Positions 5,916 through 6,999 of a DNA stretch of 6,999 bases are shown piece after piece (positions within the stretch are counted from its first letter, which is position 1; every line of letters begins with the position of its first letter). Position numbers and translations under genes: made by a program. Under the pieces are notes generated by a model. It searched no databases. It was not told the origin of the DNA and saw only the letters and a program-made list of their open reading frames with translations. The stretch lies in assembly GCA_046290215.1 (NCBI GenBank), contig JBKAGC010000194.1, positions 1 to 6,999 of the forward strand. The letters run 5' to 3'. This stretch comes from JAHRVQ01 sp046290215 (GTDB taxonomy: Bacteria; Pseudomonadota; Gammaproteobacteria; Pseudomonadales; Azotimanducaceae).

Positions 5916-6999
5916 TTAATTTTGCCTGGGGAACAAGAGGTCGAACCTGGTGCCCAGATTTTCCTCGCTATGGAGAAAAATCTGCCCGCCACATTGTTGG
6001 ACAAATCCCCAGACAATTGACAGCCCCAGGCCATTACCCTGGTCGCCCTTGGTGGAGAAATAGGGGTCATATATTTGATTCTGAATATCGACCGGGATGC
6101 CAGCACCATCGTCCTGCACGGATAGCTTCACGTAGCGACCGGGCGGACAGTTCGCAAATTCATCTGACCCGGCGTTGATCTCTATAGCATCACCTGTCAG
6201 GACAACGTGGCCTTCGGGATCGAGTGCATCCCGGGCATTGATCACCAGGTTAAGAAGCGCATTTTCTAAACCGCTAGTTTCCGAAACAATGTTCAAATCA
6301 TGGTCAGATATGATTACCTCGAAGTGCTGGGTTTTGGAGAATATACCGCTCGCCATCGAATGCACGCTGGTTAGCAGTGACTCGATACTGATCGCTTCTG
6401 TTTTGAGATCATCCTCCCTGGCGTATTTTAGGAGCCGTTCAGTGAGGTTCGTACCTCGCGCCAGAGTGCTGTGAATGTTGTCTAACTCGAGTTTTAATTC
6501 AGCCGAAACATCACTGCGTTCCGCGAGTAAGTCCAATTGACCAGAGATGACTTGCAGCACATTGTTAAAATCGTGAGCAACGCCGCTGGTCAGATTGCCA
6601 AGCGAGTCGAGCTTTTCTCTTTGCCTTGCCTGTTGCTCTAGCTCGTGAATTCGCTGCATATCTTCTTGAGCCTGGCGCTGACCTGCAACCATGGCGAGGT
6701 AGGTCTGGTCGATGCCCGCAAGATACTCGGGTCGGGGTTTAGCCCTGTCTTCGCGCCGAAGCTGAGCTGCATCGGGTTTTGGCTCAGCAAAAGCAATTGT
6801 AAAATCGGTGCCGGAATCTAACACTTCAAACTCAACCCTGGCGGGATTCTCATATAAGACCACAGGAAACTCTCTAAATACCCCAAGGGCAAAACAACTT
6901 TGCGAGTAGGAACTTGCCAGCTCTGCAGGTAGTCGAGACTTCAATCGATATTCACGGCCAGGAACGAGTTCATCTAGCGAATAGCTGAAAAACGGGGTG
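5916..6999 (-). CDS. Sensor histidine kinase, soluble, 5' end beyond the window
   Basis: The frame is open to the right edge, giving 360 visible residues. The TTG at 6944 sits inside the open frame and is most likely an internal Leu codon, not the start. Numbering from that codon: a region of about 50 residues of unassigned sensor-like sequence with P-A-R-V-E-F-E-V-L (34-42), a charged linker, a coiled coil (about 85-112), then the dimerisation and phosphoacceptor box G-V-A-H-D-F-N-N with H124. The ATPase domain has an N-box (N-L-V-I-N-A-R-D-A, 232-240), G1 box D-D-G-A-G-I (278-283), F-box Y-D-P-Y-F-S-T-K (292-299) and G2 box G-N-G-L-G-L-S (303-309). All catalytic boxes are intact. No membrane segment or receiver domain is visible, and the protein ends right after the ATPase fold. 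It autophosphorylates on His and should pass phosphate to a response regulator not in this window. It lies 145 bp upstream of the CZB receptor gene, same strand, suggesting a functional link. Confidence 0.9.
   Translation of the reverse strand, partial: TPFFSYSLDELVPGREYRLKSRLPAELASSYSQSCFALGVFREFPVVLYENPARVEFEVLDSGTDFTIAFAEPKPDAAQLRREDRAKPRPEYLAGIDQTYLAMVAGQRQAQEDMQRIHELEQQARQREKLDSLGNLTSGVAHDFNNVLQVISGQLDLLAERSDVSAELKLELDNIHSTLARGTNLTERLLKYAREDDLKTEAISIESLLTSVHSMASGIFSKTQHFEVIISDHDLNIVSETSGLENALLNLVINARDALDPEGHVVLTGDAIEINAGSDEFANCPPGRYVKLSVQDDGAGIPVDIQNQIYDPYFSTKGDQGNGLGLSIVWGFVQQCGGQIFLHSEENLGTRFDLLFPRQN

Noticed and set aside
6942..6944. TTG as the start codon of the histidine kinase
   Set aside because: The frame continues without a stop to the window edge and the upstream residues read like protein, so the TTG is most likely an internal Leu codon.
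1..6999. Mobile element, CRISPR array, tRNA or prophage signals
   Set aside because: No transposase or integrase frame, regularly spaced repeats, cloverleaf or terminal inverted repeats were seen on either strand.

Overview
The window looks like an accessory stretch of a gammaproteobacterial chromosome, probably a free-living marine or soil aerobe. The grounds are a Tat-exported HiPIP, a Baeyer-Villiger monooxygenase, a YihG-like acyltransferase and a cytoplasmic CZB chemoreceptor, with moderate base composition and tight spacing. Genus cannot be fixed from the sequence. No RNA gene, insertion sequence, CRISPR array or phage gene was seen.

Left part (1-3169). A high-potential iron-sulfur protein gene runs leftward off the edge. 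A 291-bp divergent spacer holds an FNR/Anr-type half-site pair placed as expected for activation of the HiPIP promoter, a 13-bp palindrome, and a weak -10 for the rightward genes. Rightward come a 611-residue FAD/NADPH Baeyer-Villiger monooxygenase of the long, N-terminally extended type and, 67 bp later, a GTG-started membrane acyltransferase (PlsC fold, YihG-like) with its own possible extended -10.

Right part (3164-6999). All genes run leftward. In transcription order they are: a soluble sensor histidine kinase whose 5' end lies beyond the window; a membrane-free chemoreceptor with a C-terminal zinc-binding CZB domain, whose true start is at 5770; a 30-codon reading frame resembling the start of a YeeE/YedE-type transporter; and a lipoprotein with a BNR/sialidase-like propeller and an unusual CxCC motif. 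The lipoprotein and acyltransferase genes converge and share 6 bp at their stop codons.

How they may work together: the kinase and CZB receptor are adjacent, co-directional and both apparently cytoplasmic, so they may form one intracellular sensing unit (redox, zinc or hypochlorous acid is known for CZB receptors). HiPIP would be an FNR-regulated periplasmic electron carrier. The monooxygenase and acyltransferase may act on ketone or lipid substrates, but nothing in the sequence proves that they are linked. I see no clear new multi-gene defence or mobile system. The best leads are the HiPIP promoter architecture, the CxCC propeller lipoprotein, and the kinase/CZB pair with its unassigned sensor region.
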